From Streptomyces triculaminicus (GTDB lineage: Bacteria; Actinomycetota; Actinomycetes; Streptomycetales; Streptomycetaceae): a DNA stretch of 64,000 nucleotides. Shown piece by piece: positions 1 through 9,012 of the stretch. Below the pieces are notes generated by a model. That model was given only the letters and a program-made list of their open reading frames with translations. It was not told where the DNA came from and made no database searches. The translations under genes and the position numbers were made by a program. The stretch covers positions 1,178,001 through 1,242,000 of the forward strand of contig NZ_JAFMOF010000001.1 of NCBI RefSeq assembly GCF_017349075.1, read 5' to 3'. Positions within the stretch are counted from its first letter, which is position 1, and the number at the start of each line of letters is the position of its first letter.

Positions 1-744
1 AACGGCGGGCACCAGGCGCCGCCGCAGTCCGGGTACGGGCAGCAGTACGGCGGGCCGGCGGCCCACGACCCGTACTACGGCCGGACCCCCGACGATCCGG
101 GCCGCACGCAGCAGTTCAGCCTCGGCGAGGCGCCGGACGCGTACGGCGGGTACGGCGGCGACGCCCCGTACGGCGACGCCGGGGTGCCCGCCCCGCCCCC
201 CGGGCCGCGGCTGCACTGGAAGGACCTGCTGAGCGGCATCGTGCTGCGCCCGCAGGGGACGTTCTGGCAGATGCGCGACCACGCCATGTGGGGCCCGGCG
301 CTGATCGTCACGTTCGTCTACGGCCTGCTCGCCGTCTTCGGCTTCGACAAGGCCCGCGAGGACGTCCTGAACGCCTCGCTCGCCAACAGCCTGCCGGCGG
401 TGCTGATCACCGGCGTCGTGGTGGTGATCGCCGGGCTGATCCTGGGCGCTGTCACCCACACCCTCGCCCGGCAGCTCGGCGGCGACGGCCTCTGGCAGCC
501 GACGGTCGGCCTGTCGATGCTGATCATGTCGATCTCGGACGCGCCCCGGCTGCTCTTCGCGATGTTCCTGGGCGGCGACAGCACGCTCGTGCAGGTGCTG
601 GGCTGGGCCACCTGGGTGGCCGGCGGCGCCCTGCTGACCTCGATGGTCGCCAAGTCGCACGACCTGCCCTGGCCGCGGGCGCTGGGCGCCTCGGCGATCC
701 AGCTGGTCGCGCTGCTGTCGCTGATGAAGCTGGGCACGCTGTAG
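1..744 (+). CDS. Yip1-like multi-pass membrane protein, 5' truncated by window edge
   Basis: The reading frame is open from the first base, so the start lies upstream of the window. The visible part begins with a Gly/Tyr/Gln/Pro-rich cytoplasmic stretch (about 60 residues, such as GYGQQYGG). It is followed by a Leu/Val/Ala-rich domain with about five hydrophobic segments beginning near the motif LHWKDLLSGIVLRP. That architecture fits actinobacterial Yip1-domain proteins of unknown role. An internal GTG at 184 could be mistaken for the start, but the continuous low-complexity frame upstream argues against it. It converges on the next gene across a strong hairpin. Confidence 0.75.
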   Translation, partial: NGGHQAPPQSGYGQQYGGPAAHDPYYGRTPDDPGRTQQFSLGEAPDAYGGYGGDAPYGDAGVPAPPPGPRLHWKDLLSGIVLRPQGTFWQMRDHAMWGPALIVTFVYGLLAVFGFDKAREDVLNASLANSLPAVLITGVVVVIAGLILGAVTHTLARQLGGDGLWQPTVGLSMLIMSISDAPRLLFAMFLGGDSTLVQVLGWATWVAGGALLTSMVAKSHDLPWPRALGASAIQLVALLSLMKLGTL

Positions 745-765
745 CCGTAGCCGTACGGCAGCCAC

Positions 766-817
766 GGGGAAGGGCCCGTCGCGATCTCGTCTCCGAGATC
801 GCGACGGGCCCTTCCCC
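766..817. terminator. Bidirectional intrinsic-type terminator
   Basis: Perfect 24-bp inverted repeat (766-789 and 794-817) with a 4-nt loop, placed between the convergent Yip1-like and phosphoribosyltransferase genes. No long T tract, as is usual in Streptomyces. Confidence 0.9.
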
Positions 818-834
818 GTTGGCGTTCAGCGCGC

Positions 835-1332
835 TCAGGCGTCGAGGATCTGGCCCTCGCGGCGCACCACCGGCGGCTCGACGGACCACGGGAAGTTGAT
901 CCACTCGTCCGTCTTCTTCCAGACGTACTCGCACTTCACGAGCGAGTGGCTCTTCTCGTAGATGACCGCGCTGCGCACCTCGGCGACGTGGTCGAGGCAG
1001 AAGTCGTGCACGAGCTTGAGCGTCTTGCCGGTGTCGGCGACGTCGTCGGCGATCAGGACCTTCTTGTTGGAGAAGTCGATCGCGTTCGGGACGGGGGAGA
1101 GCATGACCGGCATCTCCAGCGTCGTACCGACGCCCGTGTAGAACTCGACGTTCACCAGGTGGATGTTCTTGCAGTCCAGCGCGTAGGCGAGGCCGCCCGC
1201 GACGAAGACGCCGCCGCGCGCGATGGACAGGATGATGTCCGGCTCGTAGCCGTCGTCCGCGATGGTCTGCGCCAGCTCACGGACGGCCTGCCCGAAGATC
1301 GGGTAGGTCAGGTTCTCGCGGATATCGCTCAC
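835..1332 (-). CDS. Phosphoribosyltransferase (hypoxanthine/xanthine PRT-like)
   Basis: 165-residue type I phosphoribosyltransferase. The PRPP-binding loop is visible as VLIADDVADTGKTL in the middle of the protein, preceded by a hydrophobic strand ending in LSIARGGVFVAG. These enzymes transfer a phosphoribosyl group to a purine base. Length and sequence fit the small actinobacterial PRTs often annotated as hypoxanthine or xanthine-guanine PRTs; substrate cannot be fixed from sequence. I chose the GTG at 1332 (VSDIRENLTYP); longer upstream extensions are Arg-rich and overlap dcd. It lies 29 bp downstream of dcd on the same strand, so both nucleotide-metabolism genes may be co-transcribed. Confidence 0.85.
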   Translation of the reverse strand: MSDIRENLTYPIFGQAVRELAQTIADDGYEPDIILSIARGGVFVAGGLAYALDCKNIHLVNVEFYTGVGTTLEMPVMLSPVPNAIDFSNKKVLIADDVADTGKTLKLVHDFCLDHVAEVRSAVIYEKSHSLVKCEYVWKKTDEWINFPWSVEPPVVRREGQILDA

Positions 1333-1361
1333 TGTTGCTCTTCGCCTTGTTCCCTGGTCGC

Positions 1362-1937
1362 TCAGACCTGCGTGCGGTGGAAATTCTGGAAGGACCGCGA
1401 GGGCGTCGGCCCGCGCTGGCCCTGGTACCGGGAACCGTGCTTCGCGGACCCGTAGGGATGTTCGACGGGCGACGTCAGCCGGAACATGCACAGCTGCCCG
1501 ATCTTCATCCCGGGCCACAGCTTGATCGGCAGCGTGGCCATGTTCGACAGCTCCAGCGTCACGTGCCCGGAGAAGCCCGGGTCGATGAAGCCGGCCGTGG
1601 AGTGCGTCAGCAGGCCGAGCCGGCCGAGGCTGGACTTGCCCTCCAGACGCGAGGCGACGTCGTCCGGGAGCGTGATCACCTCGTAGGTGGAGGCCAGCAC
1701 GAACTCACCGGGGTGGAGGATGAACGCCTCGTCGCCCTCCGGCACCACCTCGCGCGTGAGGTCCGCCTGCTCGACCGCGGGGTCGATGTGCGGGTACCGG
1801 TGGTTCTCGAACACCCGGAAGTAGCGGTCGAGCCGCACATCGATGCTCGACGGCTGCACCATCGATTCGTCGAACGGGTCGATCCGCACTCGGCCGGCGT
1901 CGATCTCGGCCCGGATGTCCTTGTCTGAGAGAAGCAC
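1362..1937 (-). CDS. dcd: dCTP deaminase
   Basis: 191 residues, the usual size for bacterial Dcd. It deaminates dCTP to dUTP in dTMP synthesis. The family core is intact: [32 protein letters not shown], containing the Ser/Arg nucleotide-binding residues and the catalytic Glu, followed by [10 protein letters not shown] and the C-terminal GSRYQGQ nucleotide lid. Start is the GTG at 1937 ([12 protein letters not shown]), matching the typical MLLSDKDIR start of Streptomyces homologues. Downstream on the same strand is the phosphoribosyltransferase. Confidence 0.95.
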   Translation of the reverse strand: MLLSDKDIRAEIDAGRVRIDPFDESMVQPSSIDVRLDRYFRVFENHRYPHIDPAVEQADLTREVVPEGDEAFILHPGEFVLASTYEVITLPDDVASRLEGKSSLGRLGLLTHSTAGFIDPGFSGHVTLELSNMATLPIKLWPGMKIGQLCMFRLTSPVEHPYGSAKHGSRYQGQRGPTPSRSFQNFHRTQV

Positions 1938-2013
1938 GCCTCGAGGATACGCAAAGAAGACGGACAACCTGACAACGCGGGCCCGGGCCGCCCCGGCCCG
2001 GGCCCGCGCCCGA

Positions 2014-2178
2014 TCACCTCTTCTCGCTCCCCACCGGCACCGACCGGCGCAGTCGCGCGCAGCGTGGGCAGCGCAGGAGCCGCCCCGGGCCGATCCGGCC
2101 GGTACCGAGGTTCTGCATCGGGAACGAAGCGGTGCTGAACACGTGCCCTTCGGCACAACGAACGACGGTGCGCTCCAT
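2014..2178 (-). CDS. Small CPxC-containing protein (possible zinc knuckle)
   Basis: 54-residue protein starting [20 protein letters not shown] and containing a second pair LLRCPRC. The Cys/His spacing (C-x2-GH and CPRC) suggests a tiny zinc-binding fold. The C-terminus is basic. A good ribosome site (AAAGGGAG) precedes the ATG at 2178; an ATG at 2196 is a less likely start. Similar short proteins are common in Streptomyces but I know of no function. The gene lies alone, 76 bp upstream of dcd on the same strand. Confidence 0.6.
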   Translation of the reverse strand: MERTVVRCAEGHVFSTASFPMQNLGTGRIGPGRLLRCPRCARLRRSVPVGSEKR

Positions 2179-2461
2179 CGAGCTCCCTTTCCCCATGGCG
2201 TTACTGAATGCGCGCCTCCGGCACGACATGAAAGACAAAAGCCACATTAGGGGATCCATCCAGCCGACCTTAAGGCGGCACCCCGTCGCCCCCGCGCCTC
2301 TTGCCGTGCCCCACGGTACGCCCCAACTCCCGCGCCCCACGCCCGCATCCCCACCCCCGCCACACCCCCACACACGACGAGAAGGCCACCACGGCAAGTG
2401 CGCCGGGGGCCTTCGATGGGGTACAGTGTGCGACGATGCGACGCCCCGATGGGCGCCTCGC

Positions 2462-2532
2462 GCGGGCGTAGTTTAATGGTAGAACATGAGCTTCCCAAGC
2501 TCAGAGCGCGAGTTCGATTCTCGTCGCCCGCT
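2462..2532 (+). tRNA. tRNA-Gly (anticodon CCC)
   Basis: Cloverleaf of 71 nt: acceptor arms GCGGGCG (2462-2468) and CGCCCGC (2525-2531), D-arm GTTTAATGGTAGAAC, anticodon stem TGAGC/GCTCA with loop TTCCCAA giving CCC, and T-arm GAGTTCGATTCTC. It decodes GGG. The 3' CCA is not encoded. A terminator follows at once. Confidence 0.97.
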
Positions 2533-2538
2533 CTTCAT

Positions 2539-2573
2539 AAAGAACCCCCAGGTCATCGACCTGGGGGTTCTTT
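2539..2573 (+). terminator. tRNA-Gly terminator
   Basis: 16-bp perfect inverted repeat (2539-2554 / 2558-2573), 3-nt loop, seven bases after the tRNA; the stem ends in TTCTTT. Confidence 0.93.
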
Positions 2574-2636
2574 GCTGCACCCGGCGGTCCGGCTCCTCCC
2601 CACACTCTTCCCCTTACTCTTGGGCCGCCCATACGA

Positions 2637-4343
2637 ATGACGAACGGTGACGGGACGGAGCGTGCGGTGACCTCGGGGGAAGCGAACGGCGAAGAACTGG
2701 CGGGCAAGCTGCTCGGAGGGCGATACCGGGTCACGTCGACGATCGGGCGCGGCGGCATGGGAGTGGTCGCCCGGGCGGTCGACGAACTGCTGAACCGCGA
2801 GGTCGCCGTCAAGCTCCTGCGCGCCTTCACCGACGCCTCCGCCCCCGAACTGGCCGACCTGCGCGCCCGGATGCAGCGGGAGGCGCAGGCCGCCGCCCGC
2901 ATCCGGCACGGCGGCGTGGTCACCGTGCACGACGTGACCGAGGAGCAGGGCCTGCCGGTCATCGTCATGGAGCTCGTCGACGGGCCCTCGCTCGACGACG
3001 TACTGGCGGAGCGCGGCACGCTGGAGCCGCACGAGGCCGCGGCCATCGGCGCCAAGCTGATGGACGCGCTCGACGCCGCGCACCGCGTCGGCGTACTGCA
3101 CCGGGACGTCAAGCCGGCGAACGTGCTGCTGGAGCGCGGCGGCAGGGTGGTGCTGACCGACTTCGGCATCGCCACCATGGACGCCGACGACGACGCCGTG
3201 ACCAAGCTGACCCAGAGCGGCCAGATCATCGGCTCCATCGACTACCTGCCGCCGGAGCGGGCGCAGGGCAAGGAGCCCGGCCCCGCGTCCGACATCTGGT
3301 CGCTCGGCATGACGCTGTACGCGGCCGTGGAGGGCGCCGCACCGTTCCGCCGTACGTCGGTGTGGTCCACGATGACGGCCATCGTCAACGAGCCGCTGCC
3401 GGAGCCCCGCCGGGCCGGGCCGCTCACTCCCGTACTGCGGGCACTGATGGCGAAGGAGCCGGAGAGCCGGCCGACCGCCGACCAGGCGCGCGAGATGCTG
3501 GAGCGGGTGGCCGCGGGCGGGACGACGCCCCCGCACCGCCCATACCCACGCCCACGCCGGCCCCCGCACCCATGCCCATGCCGGCGCCCCTGCCCGCCCG
3601 GCGCCGGCCGTCGCCCCGCCGCCGCCCGGGTTCGGCCCGGCGGCACCGTTCCCCCGCCGTCCCCCCAGCCTCCCCACACCGGCTACCCGCCGCCCGGGCC
3701 GCCGCACGCGCTCGGGCAGCCCGGAGGACCGGTCGCGACCCACGCTCCGGGCGTCGGGAGCTCCGCGGCCGACCGAGGTCGGCGCCGCAGCCGCACCCTC
3801 GTCGCGGCGGCCGTCGCCGCCGTCCTGCTCGCCGGGGGCGGCGTCACGTACGCCCTGGCCGGCAAGGACGGCGGTACGAAGGGCGGCGGGGCCCAGGCGG
3901 CGCCCGGGAGCGCCTCCCCAGCGGCCGGCGGCGACCCGAGCGGGGGCGGAACATCCACCGCCCCGAGCGCCTCGTCGTCCATGCACCCGCCGGGGAAGCC
4001 GTCCGGCGCGGCCTCGCGCCCGGCCTCTCCGACGGCCAAGGCCAGTACGCCGACGGCCAAGCCCGGTTCGGTGTCGAAGAGCTGCGGCGGCTGGAGCCAC
4101 AAGGACCCCAAGCCCGGCTCGTACGGCTACCTGTCCGGCGACTACCACGTGGTGACGGGGCCGTACCAGACGTGCCCCTCCGTGTCCCGGGCCAAGAGCG
4201 GCACGAAGCTCTTGTACCAGTGCTCCGTCGTCAACGCCTATGGCAACAAATGGATTTACGTCCGTGTGGACGGTACGAGCACCTCGGGCTGGATGTCCGG
4301 CGACAATCTCACCCGCCAGATCGGCCAGCCTCCTCGCTGTTGA
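2637..4343 (+). CDS. Membrane Ser/Thr protein kinase with C-terminal extracellular SH3b-like domain
   Basis: 568 residues. The kinase domain lies at about 28-290: glycine loop IGRGGMG (36-42), ATP lysine near 59, HRDVKPAN (155-162), DFG (175-177) and GSIDYLPPE. A Pro-rich linker follows, one transmembrane helix at about 387-410, a Ser/Pro/Thr-rich stalk and a C-terminal extracellular domain with paired Cys (CGGWSHKD ... GPYQTCPSV ... LLYQCSVV ... GWMSGDNL). That end resembles a bacterial SH3 cell-wall-sensing domain. The role would be signal transduction from envelope to cytoplasm. The linker at 3528-3660 seems to change frame three times (see findings). The ATG at 2637 has no clear ribosome site; a GTG at 2667 with an upstream GGAG is a possible alternative. 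Confidence 0.88.
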   Translation: MTNGDGTERAVTSGEANGEELAGKLLGGRYRVTSTIGRGGMGVVARAVDELLNREVAVKLLRAFTDASAPELADLRARMQREAQAAARIRHGGVVTVHDVTEEQGLPVIVMELVDGPSLDDVLAERGTLEPHEAAAIGAKLMDALDAAHRVGVLHRDVKPANVLLERGGRVVLTDFGIATMDADDDAVTKLTQSGQIIGSIDYLPPERAQGKEPGPASDIWSLGMTLYAAVEGAAPFRRTSVWSTMTAIVNEPLPEPRRAGPLTPVLRALMAKEPESRPTADQAREMLERVAAGGTTPPHRPYPRPRRPPHPCPCRRPCPPGAGRRPAAARVRPGGTVPPPSPQPPHTGYPPPGPPHALGQPGGPVATHAPGVGSSAADRGRRRSRTLVAAAVAAVLLAGGGVTYALAGKDGGTKGGGAQAAPGSASPAAGGDPSGGGTSTAPSASSSMHPPGKPSGAASRPASPTAKASTPTAKPGSVSKSCGGWSHKDPKPGSYGYLSGDYHVVTGPYQTCPSVSRAKSGTKLLYQCSVVNAYGNKWIYVRVDGTSTSGWMSGDNLTRQIGQPPRC

Positions 4344-4448
4344 GGGACGCTCCTGACCGGCCGGCCGACCGGATAGGCGTAATCCAGGACGGAGTCTGAG
4401 CTTCCGCAGTAGCGTGCTCTGGCGGAACACGGGCCACAGGAGGGCACG

Positions 4449-5006
4449 ATGGGCTCTGGAGCAGCTTCGGCCGGCGAGCACTTCTTGACGGAAGGGACCA
4501 GGGTGCGCGACGTGGTCCGTGATGTCGTGGCCCGGGTCGCGCCCGAGGAACTGCCTCTGGTGGAGGCGCTGGCCCGGTTCGACGACGCCACGGTCGTGCG
4601 ACGGCTGGGCCGGCGGGGCGGGCGGCGTGAGCCCCTGGGGTTCGGGCTGGGCGAGATCGCGGCGATGGTGGCTCCCGTCGTGTGGCTGGTGGTGGACGAG
4701 ACGGCACGCCAGATAGCCGCCGCCGTCGCCACCGGTGCCACCACCGGGACGAGGACCGTCATGCGCAGACTCCTGCGCCGGCCGGACGCGCCCGTCACCG
4801 TCCCCGAGCTGACCCGGGAGCAGCTCGCCGAGATCCACCGGCGCGTGGTCGAGTCGGCCGTACAGCGCGGGCTGGGCGGCGAACGCGCTGCGGTGATCGC
4901 CGACGCGGTGGTGGCCAGGCTCGCGCTGGCCGGACCCGGCGAGGAGGCCCAGGGGCCACCGGGCCCCGAAAGCACGGCGGGAAGCGGAACTCCGGCCCAG
5001 GGCTAG
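4449..5006 (+). CDS. Hypothetical protein coupled to M48-type protease
   Basis: 185 residues, with a good ribosome site (AGGAGGGC) before the ATG. An N-terminal helical region (VRDVVRDVVARVAPEELPLVEALARF) leads to one hydrophobic segment (GEIAAMVAPVVWLVVDETARQIAAAV) and a helical, Arg/Glu-rich second half. I do not recognise a named domain. It ends 6 bp before the protease gene, so the two are very probably co-transcribed and may work together at the membrane. Confidence 0.7.
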   Translation: MGSGAASAGEHFLTEGTRVRDVVRDVVARVAPEELPLVEALARFDDATVVRRLGRRGGRREPLGFGLGEIAAMVAPVVWLVVDETARQIAAAVATGATTGTRTVMRRLLRRPDAPVTVPELTREQLAEIHRRVVESAVQRGLGGERAAVIADAVVARLALAGPGEEAQGPPGPESTAGSGTPAQG

Positions 5007-5012
5007 GGCGGG

Positions 5013-7883
5013 ATGACCACGACACTCCCCCGGACACGGGTCGTCGACGAGCGGTCGATGGGCGCGGGCACCACGGTGCGTTTCGTGCTGCTGGTGGTCC
5101 TGCTGCTGGTGAGCTGCGGCTATGTGATGGGAGGCATCACCCGGGCGTTCTCCCACCCGGCCGGCTTCGGCCGCATGGGCTGTCTGCTCGCCTCCGGGGG
5201 AGACCCCTTCCACGGCACCGCCCTGGACAGCCTGCTCAGCGCGTCCAGTCAGAGCAAGGCCTACGACGCCTGCACGGCCCGCTACGAACCACAGCTGCCC
5301 TGGTGGGTGAGCCTCGCCTGGCCGGTCCTGCTGCTGGCCGTGGCCTGTCTGCTGTTCTGGGGCCTGCCCGCCTGGAAGGCGCGGCGCGGCCGGGTCGTGC
5401 CGCTGGCGGCGATCGACCACGACGGCGCGATCGGCCGCCTGCTGGAGGAGTTCGCGGCGGTGGCGGGGCTGGCCCGCGTACCGCGTGTCGTCGTCGATCC
5501 GGCGGCGCCCTCGACCGGCGCCGTGGTGTTCGGCAGCAACCGTCGCCCGACCGTGTGCCTGCACGGGGGCCTGCTCGCCCGCCGGCGCACCGACCCGGAG
5601 GGCTTCCGGGCGGTGCTGCTGCACGAGATGGCCCACATCCGCCACGGCGACGTGACCGTCACCTACGTCACCGTCGCGGTGTGGCGGGCGTTCGTCGTCG
5701 TGGTGCTCGTGCCCGCCGTGGCGTACTTCGTCCGGTCCGCCGTCCGGATGTCGCCCATGCTCCGCCCCGCCGAGCTTCCGGCCCTGACCCGTGGCGTCGC
5801 GCTCATGGCGTTCATGGTCGTGCTGGTCTATCTGGCGCGCGCGGACGTGCTGCGCCACCGGGAGATCTACGCGGACCGCGCCGCCATGCGCTGGGGCGCG
5901 GACCCCCGTGGCTGGGCCGTCGCGACGCCCCCGCCGGCGCGGAGCGCGGCGCGGCGGGCGCTCGCGGCCTTCGCCGAGCTCTGGCGCACACACCCGCGAT
6001 GGGACCTGCGCCGGGACTCCCTCACCGATTCGGCGGCGCTGTTCGGCATACGGGCGCTGCCGCTGTTCCTCACCGGAGCCGCCGCCACCCTGATCAACTA
6101 CCAGGCCCAGACCGCGACATCCCGGTGGAACGGCCTGTGGGCGGAGCACGTGAGGGTGCTCCTCTCGGCCGGTCTGATCACCGCGGTGGTCGGGATCGCC
6201 CTGTGGCGGAGCGTGGCCCACGCCGTGCTCACCGGCCGCCGCGTACCCTCCGGCGTACGCGCGGGGCTGTGGCTGGGGGCCGGGATGGCCGTCGGCGAAC
6301 TGGTCGTGGACGACGTCACCCTCTTCCGCTGGCTGCCCGCCCGGCCCGAGGTCCTCGCCCTGGTGGTGCTCGCCGGAGGGGTGATCGTCTGGTGGGCCAC
6401 CCAGTGCGCCCACCTGTGGGTCCGGGTGTGGCGGGGGCGGACGATCCGCCCGGCGATGCTGCTCGGCCTGGCCGCCATGTGCCTGGTGCTGTCGGCGTGG
6501 TTCGCGTGGTGGCAGCGCAGCGGCACGTTCTTCGCCATGGGAACGCCCCTCGACCTCACCAGGCTGTACGAGCCCTCGGCGCTGGAGTCCGTCCCCGAGG
6601 CGTACCGGACCACACCCGTCGCGGCCATGGTGAACCTCGGCAAGGTGACCAGCGGCCCCCTCACCCTCCCGGCGATCGCGGCCCTGTGGATCGTCCCGCT
6701 GCTCGCCTGGGTGATCCGCCCGGCCGCCGGCACGCCCGCCTGGGTACGCGGCGCCGTGCAGGGCGGCGACGAGGAGACGCCGGGCCGGGCGGAGGACGCG
6801 GTGCCGTCGCTGCGCGGGGTACTGCTCGCCGGCGTACTCGGCGGCGCCTCGGGCTGGTCCGCCCTCGTCGGCGTGATGGCCGTCCTGCACACCCGGCAGC
6901 CGGCGCCCGGGCAGCTGACGCGGCACTTCGCGGTCGGCTACTACGCGTGGGCGCTGGTGGCCCTGGGCGCGGCGGCGGCCACGGCCGCCCTCGTCGCGAG
7001 CGCGCGGGCGCGCCGCTTCCGGCTGCTCACGGCGCTCATCGCGGCCCAGGCCGCGACGGCGGTGGCCTTCGCCGGGACGTTCGTCCTCGCCTCCACCGAC
7101 GGATGCGTCCAGCCGCTGAACACGCTCGTACGGACCTGCGACTGGCGACCCGGCATGTCCTGGCCGGTCTTCCACTACCTCATGGGCCCGGCCCTCCTGC
7201 TCGGCGCGCTCACCGCCGTCGTCGCGGCCATGGCGGTGGCGGCCGTGGCGGCGGTACGGAGCTCACGGGGACCGTCGGCGTGGAGCGCGGCCCCCGCGTG
7301 GCCGCCCGGTGGGCAGGGGCGCGGAACCGCCGCCCGCCGCGTCTGGGTGGGGGCGTTGTGCGCCGCCGCGCTGGGCGTCACCGCGACGGCGATGGCGGAC
7401 ACGCCGCGGCAGACCTCACGGCCGGGCACGGCCTCGCTCGCACGGACGCCGGACGTGCCCGTGTCCGACCGGACCCGGCAGGTCCAGGTGATCATCTGGT
7501 ACGCCTACGGCGGAGAGGACCTGGTCGGCCGCTTCATGACCACCTCCCGCGCGTTCACGGGACTTCTCGTCCAGGGGAAGGGCACGATCGAGGAATCCCG
7601 GGTCCGCCCCTACTGCGCCGCGTTCCTCCGGATCTCACGGGACGCCGGGGACTACTTCCGGGTGCCCGATCCGCAGGCCCAGTCGCACTGGAAGAGGTTC
7701 ACCACCCAGTTGGAGGGCGCCGGCCGCACCTGCGAACAGGCCACGGCCCGGTCGGACGGCGAGCTCCTCATGGCGTCGGTGCGGCAACTCGTCGGGGCGG
7801 CCGCCTCCGCCAGTGCGACGACCGCGCGGATGAACGCGGTGGCGAGCAAGCTGCCGCTGCCGGGGCCAAGGTCACCGCGCTGA
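5013..7883 (+). CDS. Large membrane-embedded M48/M56-type zinc metalloprotease
   Basis: 956 residues. The zinc motif HEMAH is at residues 204-208, followed by RHGDVTVTY. A downstream REIYADRAA segment probably supplies the third (Glu) ligand, typical of M48 peptidases. Two membrane segments precede the catalytic site, and many hydrophobic segments follow over residues 220-780. A C-terminal soluble region of about 150 residues is probably extracellular. The family cleaves membrane or secreted proteins; the substrate is unknown. It is much longer than HtpX (about 290 residues), the excess being the multi-span C-terminal part. Upstream partner gene is 6 bp away; a hairpin follows the stop. Confidence 0.82.
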   Translation: MTTTLPRTRVVDERSMGAGTTVRFVLLVVLLLVSCGYVMGGITRAFSHPAGFGRMGCLLASGGDPFHGTALDSLLSASSQSKAYDACTARYEPQLPWWVSLAWPVLLLAVACLLFWGLPAWKARRGRVVPLAAIDHDGAIGRLLEEFAAVAGLARVPRVVVDPAAPSTGAVVFGSNRRPTVCLHGGLLARRRTDPEGFRAVLLHEMAHIRHGDVTVTYVTVAVWRAFVVVVLVPAVAYFVRSAVRMSPMLRPAELPALTRGVALMAFMVVLVYLARADVLRHREIYADRAAMRWGADPRGWAVATPPPARSAARRALAAFAELWRTHPRWDLRRDSLTDSAALFGIRALPLFLTGAAATLINYQAQTATSRWNGLWAEHVRVLLSAGLITAVVGIALWRSVAHAVLTGRRVPSGVRAGLWLGAGMAVGELVVDDVTLFRWLPARPEVLALVVLAGGVIVWWATQCAHLWVRVWRGRTIRPAMLLGLAAMCLVLSAWFAWWQRSGTFFAMGTPLDLTRLYEPSALESVPEAYRTTPVAAMVNLGKVTSGPLTLPAIAALWIVPLLAWVIRPAAGTPAWVRGAVQGGDEETPGRAEDAVPSLRGVLLAGVLGGASGWSALVGVMAVLHTRQPAPGQLTRHFAVGYYAWALVALGAAAATAALVASARARRFRLLTALIAAQAATAVAFAGTFVLASTDGCVQPLNTLVRTCDWRPGMSWPVFHYLMGPALLLGALTAVVAAMAVAAVAAVRSSRGPSAWSAAPAWPPGGQGRGTAARRVWVGALCAAALGVTATAMADTPRQTSRPGTASLARTPDVPVSDRTRQVQVIIWYAYGGEDLVGRFMTTSRAFTGLLVQGKGTIEESRVRPYCAAFLRISRDAGDYFRVPDPQAQSHWKRFTTQLEGAGRTCEQATARSDGELLMASVRQLVGAAASASATTARMNAVASKLPLPGPRSPR

Positions 7884-7899
7884 GGCGCCCCTCCCCCGC

Positions 7900-7919
7900 G
7901 CGAGCCGGTGCCGGCTCGC
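7900..7919. terminator. Probable terminator after M48-type protease
   Basis: Perfect 9-bp arms (7900-7908 and 7911-7919) with a 2-nt loop, flanked by a C-run (about 7892-7897) and a G-run (7926-7930) that could extend the stem. It starts 17 bp after the stop codon. Confidence 0.6.
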
Positions 7920-8048
7920 TCGAGAGGGGGATTCCGGGTTCCCTCCGCGCAGCGATGTGCCGGGGTACCGCCGGCTGAGAGCGTTGACGGGACGCAAACG
8001 ACTCACGCAACTCGCGTGACTCAAGTCGGCGGCCCTGAAAGGCACATC

Positions 8049-8756
8049 GTGAAACCGAGACCCGCGCCGCACTCCGGCAGCCTCGTCCCACCGGCCGCGA
8101 AGGCCGGTGCGGTCGTATGGATCGTCGCCGTCGCGCAGTTCTTCGTCGTCCAGCTCGTCGTGGAGTCCGGCTGGCGCACGCCCTACAGCTGGGCGGCCAA
8201 CAACATCAGCGACCTGGGCAACATCCACTGCGGGACCTGGGACGCATCGCGGCCCCGGTACGTCTGCTCACCCTGGCACGACGCCATGAACGCCTCGTTC
8301 GTGGTGCACGGCGTCCTGCTGCTCGCCGGCACCCTGCTGGCCGGCGCCTGCTGGGGGCGCGGCGGGGCGGCGGTGACCGCCCGAATACTCATGGCCGTCA
8401 ACGCCGGGGGCTGGGTCCTGGTCGGCCTGGTGCCCGCGGACGCCGACGAGAACGTCCACGTGCTGGGCGCGCTGCTCATCATGGGCCTGGGGAACCTCGG
8501 GCTCCTCTGCACGGGGCTCGTCCCCGGCCGGTCCCTGTTCGGCAGGCTGCGCGCCGTCTCGCTCGTCCTGGCCGCCCTCGCGGTGGCCGCGGCGGGGATG
8601 TTCTTCGCCCAGGCCGACCCGGGGACCGGGCTGGGCGGCCTGGAACGCGTCGCCGCCTTCGGGGTGGACGCGTGGGCCCTGGTCATGGCGGTCGCGATGC
8701 TCCGCGCCGCTCGCGGGGCGGGTGCCGTGACGCCTGAGGCCGTCAGAAGTCGGTGA
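8049..8756 (+). CDS. DUF998 family membrane protein
   Basis: 235 residues with about six transmembrane segments. The first extracellular loop contains YSWAANNISDLG, the signature of DUF998 proteins; function unknown. I chose the GTG at 8049, preceded by AAAGG, because the upstream extension to 7908 is Arg-rich, runs through the putative terminator and is not membrane-like. The 3' end overlaps the convergent SCO5918-like gene by 14 bp. Confidence 0.82.
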   Translation: MKPRPAPHSGSLVPPAAKAGAVVWIVAVAQFFVVQLVVESGWRTPYSWAANNISDLGNIHCGTWDASRPRYVCSPWHDAMNASFVVHGVLLLAGTLLAGACWGRGGAAVTARILMAVNAGGWVLVGLVPADADENVHVLGALLIMGLGNLGLLCTGLVPGRSLFGRLRAVSLVLAALAVAAAGMFFAQADPGTGLGGLERVAAFGVDAWALVMAVAMLRAARGAGAVTPEAVRSR

Positions 8757-9012
8757 TGGGGCCCAGCCGGCCGGCGACGGGAGCGGTGACGCAGGTGAAC
8801 CCCAGACGGCCCAGCGCCCGGGTGAGCTCGAGCGCCGTGAAGTCCCGCCGGTCCAGGCCGGTGATCACCTGGCCGACCTGCTTGACGGGATAGGTGCGGT
8901 CGTCGATGACGGCGCAGGGGCCGGTGGCGTCCTCGGGCTCGACGCCGGACATCAGCGTCTGCACCTCACTCTTGATGAAGTCGAAGGGAAAACGAGCGAT
9001 CACGCATCGCAT
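8743..9012 (-). CDS. SCO5918-family small protein
   Basis: 89 residues starting MRCVIARFPFDFIKSEV and containing YPVKQVGQVITGLDRRDF. I recognise this as the Streptomyces SCO5918-type family, which usually sits near a cold-shock gene and a DEAD-box RNA helicase. Here the cold-shock gene lies 215 bp upstream on the same strand, but no helicase is present. Function is unknown; the context hints at cold or RNA-chaperone physiology. Confidence 0.75.
   Translation of the reverse strand: MRCVIARFPFDFIKSEVQTLMSGVEPEDATGPCAVIDDRTYPVKQVGQVITGLDRRDFTALELTRALGRLGFTCVTAPVAGRLGPITDF

Noticed and set aside
2553..7175. A minus-strand open frame of 1540 codons
   Set aside because: Shadow of high GC3: it overlaps the kinase, M48 and neighbouring genes, has Arg/Gly/Pro-rich low-complexity translation and no domain or ribosome site.
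7930..8048. CTGAGA-like element before the DUF998 gene as a possible TPP riboswitch
   Set aside because: Only CTGAGA at 7975-7980 is present; the other conserved THI-box parts are missing.
7908..8048. Upstream extension of the DUF998 protein
   Set aside because: It would run through the hairpin after the protease gene and adds Arg-rich sequence. The GTG at 8049 has a ribosome site and begins the typical protein.
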